Shown here: piece after piece, positions 8,396 to 18,011 of the stretch
Position numbering within the stretch: position 1 is the first letter of the stretch
Layout of the letters: each line of letters opens with the position of its first letter
Source of the DNA: SLRI01 sp964576715
GTDB taxonomy: Bacteria; Pseudomonadota; Alphaproteobacteria; Geminicoccales; Geminicoccaceae
DNA: 50,366 nt
Assembly: GCA_964576715.1 (NCBI GenBank)
Contig: CAZNWE010000023.1
Span: forward strand, 1-50,366
Reading direction: 5' to 3'
Made by a program: the position numbers and the translations under genes
Notes under the pieces: model-generated
Database searches by the model: none
Told to the model about the DNA's origin: nothing
The model's input: the letters and a program-made list of their open reading frames with translations, nothing else

Positions 8396-10657
8396 TCAGT
8401 TGGCCCCCTTGATCTGTCCGGCCGCCAGCGCCTTGAGGATGGCATCGCGCGATCCGTCCGCGACCACCCGGCCGCCGTCCATGACGATCAGCCGGTCGAC
8501 CAAAGCGAGGAGCGATGCCCGATGCGTGACCAGCAACAGCGTGCGCCGGCCCAGTTCCTCGGTGAGCCGCGTCCGAAACCGGTTCTCGGCACCATTGTCC
8601 ATGGCCGAGGTCGGCTCGTCGAGGACCAGGATCGGCGGGTCGTGCAGCACCGCCCGGGCGATCGCGATCGCCTGCCGCTGGCCGCCCGACAGCAACTCGC
8701 CGCGCTCGCCGACCGGCATGTCGTAGCCCATCGGATGGCGGTTGACGAATTCGTCCACGCCGCTGATCTCGGCTGCCCGGAGGACCGCCGCATCGTCGGC
8801 GAAGCTGGCGCCGAGGGTGATGTTCTCGCGCACGCTGCCCTGCAGCAGGAAGACGTCCTGCGGCACGCAGCCGATGTTGCGCCGCAGATCGGCCGGATCG
8901 AGCTGACGCAGGTCGGTGCCGTCGAGCAGAACGGCGCCCTTTTCGGGCTCGTAGAGCCCGAGGACGAGCTTCTCGATCGTCGTCTTGCCCGAGCCGATGC
9001 GGCCGATCAGCCCGACCCGCTCGCCGGGCTGGAGCCGGAACGAGACGTCGCTCAGCGCCGGCTGCTTCTGCCCTGGATAGGTCAAGGTCACATTCTTGAA
9101 CTCGATCCCGCCGGCGATCGTCGGCCGGCTGAGGAACCGCACGTCGTCGCCACGCTCGAGCGGCATCGCCATCACCCGGTTGAGCGTTTCGTAGGCCATC
9201 TTGGCCTGATGGTAGCGGGTGAGCAGCCCCGCCACCTGGCCGAGCGGCGCCATGGCACGACCGGCGATGATGGTGCAGGCGACCAGCGCACCGACGGTCA
9301 TCAACCCCTCGCTGATCTGGTAGACGCCGACGATGACCACGCCGATGGTCACCAGCTGCGTCGCAAAACCGGCGAAATTGACGGTGATCGCCGAGAGAAA
9401 ACGCGAGCGATTGGCGCTCTCGGCGGTGGCCCCGACGAACCGCTCCCAGCCGGCCTGCAGCCGGCTCTCGCCACCGACGCTCTTGATCGTCTCGAGCCCG
9501 TTGATCGCCTCGATCAGCACCCCGTGCTTGGCCGCTGCCTCCTTGAAGGTGCGCCGCACGATGCGATTCAACGGGATCTGCATCAACAACCCGATGGCGA
9601 TGACGATCGGCACGGCGATCAGCGGCACCAGCGCCACCGGCCCGCCGAGGAACCAGACGATGGCGATGAAGAAGAACACGAACGGCAGGTCGACCAGCGT
9701 GGTCACGGTCGCCGAGGTGAAGAAGTCGCGCAAGGATTCGAATTCGCGCAGATGATTGGCGAACGCACCGGCCGAGGCCGGCCGCGCCGCCATCTTGATG
9801 CCCATGACGTGCTCGAAGATGCGGCTGGCCAGGCGGATGTCGGCGATCCGCCCGGCCGTGTCGATGAAGTAGCCGCGCAGCGTCTTGAGTAGGAAATCGA
9901 AGGCGAAGACGGTGAACGCGCCGATCGCGAGCACCCAGAGCGTGTGGATCGCGTTGTTCGGCACCACCCGGTCGTAGACGTTCATGACGAACAGTGGCGA
10001 GGCCAGCGCGAAGGCGTTGATCAGGACGGCGGCGATCAGCACCTCGGTGTAGGTCGGCCATTGCCGCAGCAGCGTCGACCAGAACCAGTGGCCCTTGCGC
10101 TCGAGCGCGATCGGCCGGTCCCGCTGCTCGTAGCCGATCTCCGGCCGGGCGAAGAGGGCATGGCCGTCATAGCGCCGCTCGAGGTCGGCCCGCTCGACCG
10201 GGACGACGCCGCGGCCGGTCTCCGGTACCACCACCTCGAGCCGGCTGCCCTCGCGGCCGGTCAGGACAACGCACTGCCGGTCCTTCAAGAACAGGATGCA
10301 CGGCAGGGCCAGATCGTCGATCTGCGCCAGTGGCTTTTGCACCAGCCGGGCGCTGAGCCCGGCCCGCTCGAGTGCGCGCGGCGCCAGGGTCGGCACCATG
10401 CGACCGTCGGGCAGCGGCAGCCCGGCGGCGAGTGCCTGGCCCGAGGTCGGCCGGCCGTGCAGCTGGCTCAGCGTCTCGAGCGCCCTGAGCAGCGGGTCGT
10501 CGAGCATCTGCACCCCGCCCGGGATGCGCCACGCGGCAGCCTCGGCGGGCCTGCCGGCCGCCGGGGCGGGGCCGTCCGTTTCTCGCGCATCGGTTGTAGG
10601 CGCGACGGGCGCCCGTTCGGCCTCGCTCTCGCGCAGCAGCACGCCACTGTCGCTCAT
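8396..10657 (-). CDS. Type I secretion ABC exporter with catalytically dead C39-like domain
   Basis: A 753-residue fused permease/ATPase. Residues about 50-175 resemble a C39 peptidase fold but carry no catalytic Cys in the LSQLHGRPTSGQALAAGL region where it should be, so this is a C39-like docking domain as in HlyB/LapB exporters. Membrane helices span about 195-480. The ATPase has Walker A GRIGSGKTT, signature LSGGQRQ and Walker B ILVLDEPTSAMD. GGAGGGAG lies just before the ATG. Such exporters carry large unfolded RTX or adhesin proteins with C-terminal signals, not double-glycine peptides. It is coupled to the adaptor gene and divergent from the TolC-type gene. Confidence 0.94.
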   Translation of the reverse strand: MSDSGVLLRESEAERAPVAPTTDARETDGPAPAAGRPAEAAAWRIPGGVQMLDDPLLRALETLSQLHGRPTSGQALAAGLPLPDGRMVPTLAPRALERAGLSARLVQKPLAQIDDLALPCILFLKDRQCVVLTGREGSRLEVVVPETGRGVVPVERADLERRYDGHALFARPEIGYEQRDRPIALERKGHWFWSTLLRQWPTYTEVLIAAVLINAFALASPLFVMNVYDRVVPNNAIHTLWVLAIGAFTVFAFDFLLKTLRGYFIDTAGRIADIRLASRIFEHVMGIKMAARPASAGAFANHLREFESLRDFFTSATVTTLVDLPFVFFFIAIVWFLGGPVALVPLIAVPIVIAIGLLMQIPLNRIVRRTFKEAAAKHGVLIEAINGLETIKSVGGESRLQAGWERFVGATAESANRSRFLSAITVNFAGFATQLVTIGVVIVGVYQISEGLMTVGALVACTIIAGRAMAPLGQVAGLLTRYHQAKMAYETLNRVMAMPLERGDDVRFLSRPTIAGGIEFKNVTLTYPGQKQPALSDVSFRLQPGERVGLIGRIGSGKTTIEKLVLGLYEPEKGAVLLDGTDLRQLDPADLRRNIGCVPQDVFLLQGSVRENITLGASFADDAAVLRAAEISGVDEFVNRHPMGYDMPVGERGELLSGGQRQAIAIARAVLHDPPILVLDEPTSAMDNGAENRFRTRLTEELGRRTLLLVTHRASLLALVDRLIVMDGGRVVADGSRDAILKALAAGQIKGAN

Positions 10658-10947
10658 CGCTCCCTCCTCGGCTCACCGCGCAACACGCTCAAGGCCGTCG
10701 TTCCCGTGCCGACGACCGCCGCCAGCCGCGCCGCGGGAAGGCCGGGCGCGACGCTTGTGGCGCCAGCGCGAAGCGGATCGCCGAACCCGCCGGGCGACCG
10801 TTGCGAGCTTGCTCTGCATCGTCGCAACGTACCCGCAAAACATCTCCGAACGGTAAAGATCATGCCGGTTCCCGTTCGCGCAATCGGCGGGCGGAAGCAA
10901 AAAAACAACACAGGACGCTGGCGGCTTTGCGCTACCCTGGATTGGCG

Positions 10948-10977
10948 TTGACGCTCACGGGGTCGAGCGGATAGCAC
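10948..10977 (+). promoter_or_regulatory. Possible sigma-70-type promoter upstream of the TolC-type gene
   Basis: TTGACG at 10948-10953 matches the -35 consensus at five of six positions. An A/T-containing stretch (GATAGCAC) lies 16-18 bases downstream and could serve as a poor -10. The start codon of the TolC-type gene is 65 bp further on. Confidence 0.35.
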
Positions 10978-10990
10978 ACTCCACGATCAA

Positions 10991-11013
10991 CCGTCATCAA
11001 CTAGTGGTGACGG
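10991..11013. promoter_or_regulatory. Imperfect inverted repeat upstream of the TolC-type gene
   Basis: Arms CCGTCATCA and TGGTGACGG pair at eight of nine positions (the ninth allows a wobble pair in RNA) around a five-base centre. It ends 28 bp before the start codon. It could be an operator or a leader hairpin; the sequence does not decide. Confidence 0.35.
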
Positions 11014-11041
11014 GCGTGGCGGTTGCGGAGCGAAGGGGCTT

Positions 11042-12826
11042 ATGGCAGAGACACGGGGAAGTATCAGGCTGCAGCCACTGACGTTCGCCCTCTTCGCTTC
11101 TGCTGCGATGGTCGCGGTGACGGTGGCGGAGGCGGCGGCGCAATCGCTGCCCGAGACGGTGCGCGGGGCGCTCGCGAACAACCCCGAGGTCGATATCGTC
11201 AAAACCAACCGTCGCGCGATCGACGAGGAGTTGCGCCAGGCGCGCGCCGGCTATTTGCCGAGCCTCGATTTCCGCGGCGGTCTTGGCCCCGAGTGGACCG
11301 ACAACAACAATACCAGGGCTCGAACCGGCGGCAGCGACTGGCAGTTTCGAACCGAATCGCAATTGACGCTGTCGCAGATGCTGTTCGACGGGTTCGCCAC
11401 GCGCAGTGAGGTCGAGCGCCAGCAGGCGCGGATCGACAGCGCTGCCTACCGGGTCGAGGAAGCCGCCGAGTTCACCGCTCTCAACGCCATCGAGGCGCAT
11501 CTCGACATCCTCCGCAACCAGGAGATCGTGCGCTTCAACGAGCAGAACATCACCCAGCACGAGCGGATCCTGGCCCAGGTGCGGGATCTCGAGCGCGCCG
11601 GGCGCGGCGACATCGCCGATGTCGTGCAGACCGAATCACGCCTTGCCCGGGCGTTCGACAACCTTGCCGTGGCCCGCGGCGCGCTCGCCGATGCGATCGC
11701 CCGCTATCAGCGCTTCGTCGGCAGCCGGCCCGGCACGCTCGAGGATGCCGAGGCGCCGGAAGCCGCCCTGCCGCCGTCGCCCGACGATGCGGCCATCCTC
11801 GCGTCCGTGAACAGCCCGACCGTGCTGATCGCCGCGGCCGACATCGACGTCGCCAACGCGGAGATGCGTGCGGCGCGGGCCGGCTTCTATCCACGCTTCG
11901 ACGTCGAGGTGGGCGGTGGCCTCAACCGTAACATCGACGGCAACGAAGGTCGCGACAACGACTTCCGCGGTCTCCTGGTGATGAACTACAATCTCTATCG
12001 CGGCGGCGCCGACATGGCGCTCGAGCGGGAGGCCTTTCATCGCGCCAACGAGGCTCGCGCCCGGCTTGACAACACCCGTCGGCTCGCCGAGGAGGAGGCG
12101 CGCGTGTCCTACAACGCGCTCGACACCGCCCGTGCTCGGACCGACGCGCTCACCGCCAAGGCCGAGGCGCAGCGCCGGACGCGTGACGCCTACGCGCAGC
12201 AGTTCGAGATCGGCCAGCGGCAGTTGCTCGACCTGCTCGACGCCGAGAACGAGCTCTTTCTCAACCGGGTCGAGCTGACGACCGCCGTCTACACCGAGCG
12301 GTTCGCGAGCTATCGGGTGCTCGCCGTGGTCGGCGAGCTGCTCGATGCGCTCGAAGTCGTAGCACCGCGCGAGAGCATCTCGATCCACCGCTCGGTCGAG
12401 GATCTGCAGACCCCCGAGGCGGTCGACCGCAAGTCGCAGCAGCTCGTCGACCCGCGCAGCGAGCCGCGGCCGCTGCGCGGCCGCGAGCGTGGCGAGCCGC
12501 CAGCCGACCAGCTCGACATGGCGCCATTGATCAATGGGCTGCCCGACAACCCCGACGCCGGTGCGGCATTGCCGGTCGAGCCGGCGACCGACATGGCCGA
12601 CGTGCCGGCCGCCGCCGCCCTCGTCTCGGCGCTGGACATCGCGGCAGTCGGTGTGCCGACGCCGCTCAAGCTCACCGACAGCGGTGTCCCGGACAGCGGT
12701 GACCCCGACGGGGGCGTCACCACGGCGCCGTCGCCGCGGCGCACCGCCTCCGCCGCTTCGGGCGAGACGCCGAGCTACGACAGCATCGGGGCCTTTTTCG
12801 ATAGCCTGTTCGGCGGCGCCGACTGA
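11042..12826 (+). CDS. TolC-type outer-membrane channel for type I secretion, with C-terminal extension
   Basis: A 594-residue protein with a Sec signal (cleavage after AAAQS region, residues about 30-36). Residues about 36-450 have the TolC/LapE/AggA pattern: SLPETVRGALANNPEV at the start, NTDRRAID-like KTNRRAIDEELRQARAGYLPSLD, DGFATRSEVERQQARIDSAAY, and QFEIGQRQLLDLLDAENELF in the second half. TolC has about 470 residues; here a further 140-150 residues rich in Pro/Ala/Asp follow, with no domain recognised. It is divergent from the exporter and adaptor genes and completes a type I secretion system. The secreted substrate is not in the window. Confidence 0.92.
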   Translation: MAETRGSIRLQPLTFALFASAAMVAVTVAEAAAQSLPETVRGALANNPEVDIVKTNRRAIDEELRQARAGYLPSLDFRGGLGPEWTDNNNTRARTGGSDWQFRTESQLTLSQMLFDGFATRSEVERQQARIDSAAYRVEEAAEFTALNAIEAHLDILRNQEIVRFNEQNITQHERILAQVRDLERAGRGDIADVVQTESRLARAFDNLAVARGALADAIARYQRFVGSRPGTLEDAEAPEAALPPSPDDAAILASVNSPTVLIAAADIDVANAEMRAARAGFYPRFDVEVGGGLNRNIDGNEGRDNDFRGLLVMNYNLYRGGADMALEREAFHRANEARARLDNTRRLAEEEARVSYNALDTARARTDALTAKAEAQRRTRDAYAQQFEIGQRQLLDLLDAENELFLNRVELTTAVYTERFASYRVLAVVGELLDALEVVAPRESISIHRSVEDLQTPEAVDRKSQQLVDPRSEPRPLRGRERGEPPADQLDMAPLINGLPDNPDAGAALPVEPATDMADVPAAAALVSALDIAAVGVPTPLKLTDSGVPDSGDPDGGVTTAPSPRRTASAASGETPSYDSIGAFFDSLFGGAD

Positions 12827-13055
12827 CCACTGCCGCTGGCGACCCTGTGGCTGCGCGCCGGCGGCCGGGTGACCTCGCGACGGGTCGACCGCGCCGCTGG
12901 GTGATCCGGACCAGCGTTTAACCACATCTTAAGAAATTCCCGGTAAAGCGACGTCGGCGGTAGCGTTGCGGGCGCGGCTGGCTTAGAGTGCAGGGGCGCT
13001 TGTCGAGCCTGTCTGAGCGCGGCGTGTCGCAATCGCCGCAGGCGATGGGAAGGGT

Positions 13056-14606
13056 ATGAAACAACGTCCGGTCGTGCTGTGTATCCTCGACGGTTGGGGC
13101 TACCGGGAAGAGACGGCGGACAACGCCGTGGCCTTGGGCTCGACCCCGGTGTTCGACCACTGGTTCGCCACCGCACCGCACTGCCTGCTGCGCACCGACG
13201 GCCGCGAGGTCGGTCTGCCGGACGGGCAGTTCGGCAATTCCGAGGTCGGCCACATGAACCTCGGGGGTGGCCGAATCATGCTGCAGGAGCTGCCGCGGAT
13301 CGATCGGGCCACGGAAACCGGCGAGATCGCCGACATGGCGCCGTTTCGCGAGCTGGTCGAGCGAACCCGCGCGGCCGCCGGTCGGGTTCACCTCATCGGC
13401 TTGTTGTCCCCGGGTGGCGTGCATTCGCACGAGCGGCACCTGTTCGGCCTGGCCAAGCAGTTGGCTGCGGCCGGGCTGGGCCTGCGGGTGCATGCCTTCC
13501 TCGATGGTCGCGACACGCCGCCGCGCTCGGCCGGCGACTCGCTCGACCGGTTGTCGGCGATACTCGGCACCCTCGACGACGCCGCGATCGCCACCGTGAT
13601 CGGTCGCTACTACGCGATGGACCGGGATAATCGGTGGGAGCGCACGGTTGTCGCCTACGACGCCATCGTCAGCGGTACCGCCGAGGCGCGGGCCGGCGAT
13701 GCCGGGGAAGCGCTGGCACAGGCCTATGCCGCCGAACAGGGTGACGAGTTCGTCCGGCCGACGGTGATCGGCGACTATGCCGGCATTCGTGACGGCGACA
13801 GCCTGCTTTGCATCAACTTTCGCGCGGACCGGGTGCGGCAGCTGCTCAGGGCCCTGGCGTTGGACGATTTCAGCGGGTTCGAGCGTCGCCAGCGGCCGCG
13901 GTTTTCCGTGCTGGCCGGCATGACCCGCTATGCCGCCGACCTCGACGAACGACTGCTCGTGCTGTTTCCGCCACAAACGGCCGAGGATCCGATGGGCGAG
14001 GTGGTAGCCCGGGCCGGGATGGCGCAGCTGCGGATGGCCGAGACGGAAAAATACCCGCATGTCACCTTTTTCTTCAACGGTGGCGAGGAGCGCGTGTTTG
14101 CCGGCGAAGAGCGGATCATGGTGCCGTCGCCCAAGGTGGCGACCTACGACCTGCAGCCGGAGATGTCGGCCGTCGAGCTCGCCGATCGCTGCGTCGAGGC
14201 GATCGAGAGCCGGCGGTTCGATTTCATTCTGATCAACTTCGCCAACCCCGACATGGTCGGCCACACCGGCGTCGAGGCGGCCGCGATCAAGGCGGTCGAG
14301 ACTGTCGACGCCTGCCTCGGGCGGCTGGTCGACGCCGTCGACGCCGTCGGCGGGGCGATGCTGGTGACCGCGGATCACGGCAATTGCGAGCTGATGCGCG
14401 ATCCGGAGACCGGCGGACCGCACACCGCCCATACCACCAATCCGGTGCCCTGCTTCCTGGTTGGTGCGGCACCCGGTGTCCAGCTGCGCAATGGCCGCCT
14501 GGGCGATGTCGCGCCGACCCTGCTGAGCCTGCTCGGACTGCCGCAACCCGAGGCGATGACCGGCCGTTGCCTGATCGCGGACGCGCCTGATCGAGGCGGC
14601 GCGTGA
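13056..14606 (+). CDS. gpmI: 2,3-bisphosphoglycerate-independent phosphoglycerate mutase
   Basis: A 516-residue enzyme of the alkaline-phosphatase superfamily. The N-terminus has VVLCILDGWGYR with a metal-binding Asp; Ser62 in GQFGNSEVGHMNLG is the phosphoserine nucleophile. HLIGLLSPGGVHSHERHL, DGRDTPPRSA and C-terminal NPDMVGHTG and VTADHGNCE carry further substrate and metal ligands. It interconverts 3- and 2-phosphoglycerate. GGGAAGGG lies before the ATG. Its stop codon overlaps the GTG of the next gene (GTGA). The gpmI-envC-ctpA order is common in alphaproteobacteria. Confidence 0.97.
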   Translation: MKQRPVVLCILDGWGYREETADNAVALGSTPVFDHWFATAPHCLLRTDGREVGLPDGQFGNSEVGHMNLGGGRIMLQELPRIDRATETGEIADMAPFRELVERTRAAAGRVHLIGLLSPGGVHSHERHLFGLAKQLAAAGLGLRVHAFLDGRDTPPRSAGDSLDRLSAILGTLDDAAIATVIGRYYAMDRDNRWERTVVAYDAIVSGTAEARAGDAGEALAQAYAAEQGDEFVRPTVIGDYAGIRDGDSLLCINFRADRVRQLLRALALDDFSGFERRQRPRFSVLAGMTRYAADLDERLLVLFPPQTAEDPMGEVVARAGMAQLRMAETEKYPHVTFFFNGGEERVFAGEERIMVPSPKVATYDLQPEMSAVELADRCVEAIESRRFDFILINFANPDMVGHTGVEAAAIKAVETVDACLGRLVDAVDAVGGAMLVTADHGNCELMRDPETGGPHTAHTTNPVPCFLVGAAPGVQLRNGRLGDVAPTLLSLLGLPQPEAMTGRCLIADAPDRGGA

Positions 14607-15928
14607 CGGAGCGCCACTGCCGGCAACGGCAGGAGGATCCGGGGCATGGGCTTCGCCTGGTGGCGCTGCTGGTCCTGCTGCTGGTCGCCGTCGCCGGGTT
14701 GCCGTCGCGCGCCGCCCTGGCGGGCCTGGCTGTCGACCCGGGGGCCGGTGGTCACGGTGATCGCGCGGCAGCGGCGGCGCTGCTCGCGGCCGAGCGTGAT
14801 GCCCTGCGTCGGCAATTGACCGAGCGGCGTGACCGACTGTTGCGCGAGCGGGCCGTGCTCGCTGCGACGCAACGCTCAGCCGACCTGCGGTTGCGGCGCC
14901 TGGCCGTGGATTTCGCCACCCTCGCCGAGGCGCGGGCCGCCACCGCGGCCGCGCTCGACAGCCGCGCGGCCGCTGTCGTGGACCTGCGGCGGCGGCTGGA
15001 GTCGCTGTTGGCCGAGATCGTTCAGCTGTCGCGCGGCGGCGGCGATCCCCGCCGGCTGGCGCAGCTGCGGGCGATCGCCGCGGCCTTGGCGCAGCCGTTT
15101 GCCGAGGCGCAGCAGGCGCTGGCGCAAAGTCGCGCGGCGGCGGCGGCCCACGACGCGGCCGAGGTCCGGCTGGAGCGGGCGAACATCGACGCGCAACAGG
15201 CCTTCGCGGACGCGGCGGCCGGCCAGGCTCGGCTCGCCGCGGCAATCGACGCGACGACGGCGCTGGCGACGACGGCGGCCGCGCGGGCATTGGCGGCGCG
15301 GCGCCTGGCAGCACGCCTGGCGGCGCGGCTGGAGGCCGCCGACGAAGCCGTTCGGCTGGCTGCACTGCGGTCAGTGGTAGCCGATCGGGCGGTGCTGGAC
15401 GTCAGCCGCCTGCCGCCGCTGTCGCAGCGCCTGCAATTGCCCGGCTTGCGTGCGCGCGCCTTGCTCGCCGGGCGGGCCGAGCGGCCGACCGCGCCGCTCG
15501 GTCTGCAGCCCGGCGTGGCCGCGGTCCGCGGCCCGTCCGGTGGTCGGATCATGCCAGTCGCCGGGGCGGTGGTCGGCCGGTTCGACGACGGTCGCGAGGC
15601 GCCTTTCGACCGTGGCTTGACGATCGAGGTCGCGGAGCGTCGGCTGGTGCGCGCGCCGCGTGACGGCCGGGTGGTCTTCGCGCGGACCTACGAAGGTTTC
15701 GGTCTTCTCTTGATCATCGATCATGGCGACGAATATCATAGTCTGCTTTCTGGATTATCACGCTTCGTCGTGCATGAAGGTTGGGCGGTTCGGGGCGGCC
15801 AAATGGTCGGGATCATCGAACCCGGTACCACGGCGGCCGGCCGGCTCTATGTCGAACTGCGTCGCCGGGGGGTGCCGGTCGATCCGCTTCTCTGGTTCGC
15901 GGCGGGACAGGACAAGGTACGAAGTTGA
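14603..15928 (+). CDS. envC: EnvC-like murein hydrolase activator (degenerate LytM/M23 domain)
   Basis: A 441-residue exported protein: hydrophobic signal (about residues 17-39), a long coiled coil rich in Ala/Arg/Glu (about 50-270), and a C-terminal LytM-like domain (about 310-435) with GAVVGRFDDG, IDHGDEYHSLLSGLSRF and LYVELRRRGVPVDPLLWF. The zinc ligands of active M23 peptidases are not complete (the first HxxxD-type site reads FDRGLTIE), as in EnvC, which activates amidases instead of cutting peptidoglycan itself. Start is GTG overlapping the gpmI stop; the stop overlaps the ctpA start (TGATG). Role in daughter-cell separation is by family. Confidence 0.9.
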   Translation: MTERHCRQRQEDPGHGLRLVALLVLLLVAVAGLPSRAALAGLAVDPGAGGHGDRAAAAALLAAERDALRRQLTERRDRLLRERAVLAATQRSADLRLRRLAVDFATLAEARAATAAALDSRAAAVVDLRRRLESLLAEIVQLSRGGGDPRRLAQLRAIAAALAQPFAEAQQALAQSRAAAAAHDAAEVRLERANIDAQQAFADAAAGQARLAAAIDATTALATTAAARALAARRLAARLAARLEAADEAVRLAALRSVVADRAVLDVSRLPPLSQRLQLPGLRARALLAGRAERPTAPLGLQPGVAAVRGPSGGRIMPVAGAVVGRFDDGREAPFDRGLTIEVAERRLVRAPRDGRVVFARTYEGFGLLLIIDHGDEYHSLLSGLSRFVVHEGWAVRGGQMVGIIEPGTTAAGRLYVELRRRGVPVDPLLWFAAGQDKVRS

Positions 15929-17223
15929 TGGTAAATGTGGCAGCCCGACTCGGTTTCGCGGCGGTGCTTTTCCTGGTCACCGGCTGCATGGTGGCGCCGC
16001 CGGCGGCGCAGGCACAGGGCAGCTCGAGCGACACGATCCGGCATCTCAAGCTGTTCGGCGACGTGTTCGAGCGGGTGCGCAACGAATATGTCGAGGAGGT
16101 CAGCGAAGAAGAGCTGGTCGAGGCCGCGATCAACGGCATGCTGACCGCGCTCGACCCGCACAGCGGTTACCTCGACCCCGACCGCTATCGCGACATGCAG
16201 GTGCAGACGCGCGGCGAGTTCGGCGGGCTCGGGATCGAGGTCACGATGGAGAACGGGCTGGTCAAGGTGGTCTCGCCGATCGACGACACCCCGGCATATC
16301 GCGCCGGCATCGAGGCGGGTGATCTGATCACCCACATCGACGGCGAGCCGGTGATGGGGCTTTCCCTAGGCGAAGCGGTCGAGCGGATGCGCGGCCCGGT
16401 CAACAGCGAGATCGAGCTGCGCCTGGTGCGCGAGAGCCGGGACGAGCCGTTCGCCGTCAACCTGGCCCGCGCCATCATCAAGATTTCGCCGGTGCGCGCC
16501 CGCGCCGAGGGCGACATCGCCTATGTCCGGCTGACCACGTTCAACGAGCAGACCAACGCGATCATGCGCGAGGAGGTGGGCAAGCTGAAGGAGCAGATGG
16601 GCGACCAGTTTCGCGGCCTGGTCCTCGACATGCGCAACAACCCGGGCGGTCTGCTCGACCAGGCGGTGGCCGTGGCCGACGCCTTCCTCGACCAGGGCGA
16701 GATCGTCTCGACCCGCGGGCGGCGGGCGCAGAGCGTGCAGCGCTTCAATGCGCGGCCCGGCGACATCATCGACGGCACGCCGATGGTGGTGCTGATCAAT
16801 GGTGGCTCGGCGTCGGCATCGGAGATCGTGGCGGGCGCCATCCAGGATCATCGTCGCGGCATCGTCATGGGCACCGGGTCGTTCGGCAAGGGGTCGGTGC
16901 AGACGATCATGCCGATCTCCGGGCAGGGCGCCATCCGGTTGACCACGGCACGCTACTACACGCCGGCCGGCACCTCGATCCAGGCCAAGGGCATCACGCC
17001 CGACATCGAGGTCCATCAGGCGACGGTCGAATTGCTCGACGACGAAAACGGCCGCCGCGAGGCGGACCTGCGCGGGCGTCTCGAGGGTGATGAAGCCGAC
17101 CCGACGGCGAGCGAGGAGGCGGCGGCGGAAACGCTCGACAGCACCGACTACCAGTTGGCGCGGGCGATCGATCTGTTGCGCGGCATCGCCCTCTACGGCA
17201 CGCGCGCGACGACGCGCGGCTGA
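15928..17223 (+). CDS. ctpA: Carboxy-terminal processing peptidase, S41 family
   Basis: A 431-residue periplasmic protease. It begins with a signal peptide that contains a lipobox-like VTGC (Cys20), so it may be a lipoprotein. A PDZ domain spans about 88-170 (GEFGGLGIEV, SPIDDTPAYRAGIEAGD). The catalytic domain has the Ser/Lys dyad: Ser296 in NGGSASASEI and Lys321 in GSFGKGSVQ, with Gln325 also conserved. The ATG overlaps the envC stop (TGATG); frames extending further upstream run inside envC. With EnvC it fits a peptidoglycan-remodelling operon. The C-terminal 60 residues are acidic and variable. Confidence 0.95.
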   Translation: MVNVAARLGFAAVLFLVTGCMVAPPAAQAQGSSSDTIRHLKLFGDVFERVRNEYVEEVSEEELVEAAINGMLTALDPHSGYLDPDRYRDMQVQTRGEFGGLGIEVTMENGLVKVVSPIDDTPAYRAGIEAGDLITHIDGEPVMGLSLGEAVERMRGPVNSEIELRLVRESRDEPFAVNLARAIIKISPVRARAEGDIAYVRLTTFNEQTNAIMREEVGKLKEQMGDQFRGLVLDMRNNPGGLLDQAVAVADAFLDQGEIVSTRGRRAQSVQRFNARPGDIIDGTPMVVLINGGSASASEIVAGAIQDHRRGIVMGTGSFGKGSVQTIMPISGQGAIRLTTARYYTPAGTSIQAKGITPDIEVHQATVELLDDENGRREADLRGRLEGDEADPTASEEAAAETLDSTDYQLARAIDLLRGIALYGTRATTRG

Positions 17224-18011
17224 GCCGCCACCCTGGTCAGCGGTCGCCCGAGCCTTGCGCACGGTGCTGTACGGTTCGCCCGGCTGGTGGTTTTGGGTTC
17301 GCCCGGCCGGCGCACGGTCGGCGGTGCCGTGGCCGCTCAATCTGGCTCACCATCGCCCACCGCGATGCTGGTTGCGGCGGCCGCCGCTTGGCGGACCGGC
17401 CTCGCTCGAGACTGATGCCTGGGCACTGGTCGGCGTTGCGCACCCCGCGCGAGGTTCCGGGCAGTGCGTTGGCAGGCGGTCCGGGCAGCTGCGACGGCCG
17501 CGACGATGGCGACCTTCAGGGCCGGGCCGGCGTTCGCTGCCGGACCGTCAGGGGTGGCGCGATGCCCGGCCCGGTATGACCCCATGCAGTGTCGGCGGCG
17601 AGCGCCGCCCGCAGCGGGGAAGAGCGTTCCGCCCGGCCAAATCGCTGAATCGGCGGGGGTGGTGCAATCGCGCGCCCGGCAGCGCTGCGGGCCCGGCGAA
17701 GGCAGCTGTTTCCTGGAGCGCGGCACCGGCCCCCCGCCGCCTAATCGGCGGCCACGGGCACTGCGGCGAGCGCTCATCGGGACTTTTTCGGCGGCCGGAC
17801 GGCGGCGATGCCTGGCGCCGCGGCGGCTCCCTCGGTGACCTCGACCGTGCTGCAGCGTGGTGCCGCCTGCCCGGCCGCGGCCGACGCGTGGCCCGCCGAT
17901 GCTGTGCCCGTTGCCTTCTGCCGCCGGGCGTCTTGAGCACCAGCAACCTGGCCCACGGGTGGCGCCCGGACCTTGCCGGCAGACGGGATTGCCGATGCCG
18001 GATGTGACGGG
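17224..18011. other. 788-bp stretch without a recognisable gene
   Basis: Both strands were read in all frames. Open frames exist because GC is high, but their products are Arg/Pro/Gly/Ala-rich with no domain, signal or hydrophobic core, and they run antisense into the neighbours. I see no tRNA, no clear terminator and no long direct repeat. It splits a gene order (ctpA, divergent deacetylase, rppH) that is usually tight. Confidence 0.5.

Larger units (their letters stand above)
10658..11041. other. Divergent intergenic region of the type I secretion locus
   Basis: This 384-bp stretch separates the exporter (minus) from the TolC-type gene (plus) and must hold both promoters. I see no credible coding frame. 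The part from about 10890 to 11000 is richer in A/T than the surroundings. A possible promoter and an imperfect inverted repeat near the plus-strand gene are listed separately. Confidence 0.6.

Noticed and set aside
8396..10657. The ABC exporter as the processor of the double-glycine proteins at 34.6-35.6 kb
   Set aside because: Its C39-like domain lacks the catalytic Cys, it is partnered with a HlyD adaptor and TolC channel for large cargo, and the small proteins have Sec signals that an ABC peptidase-exporter would not need.
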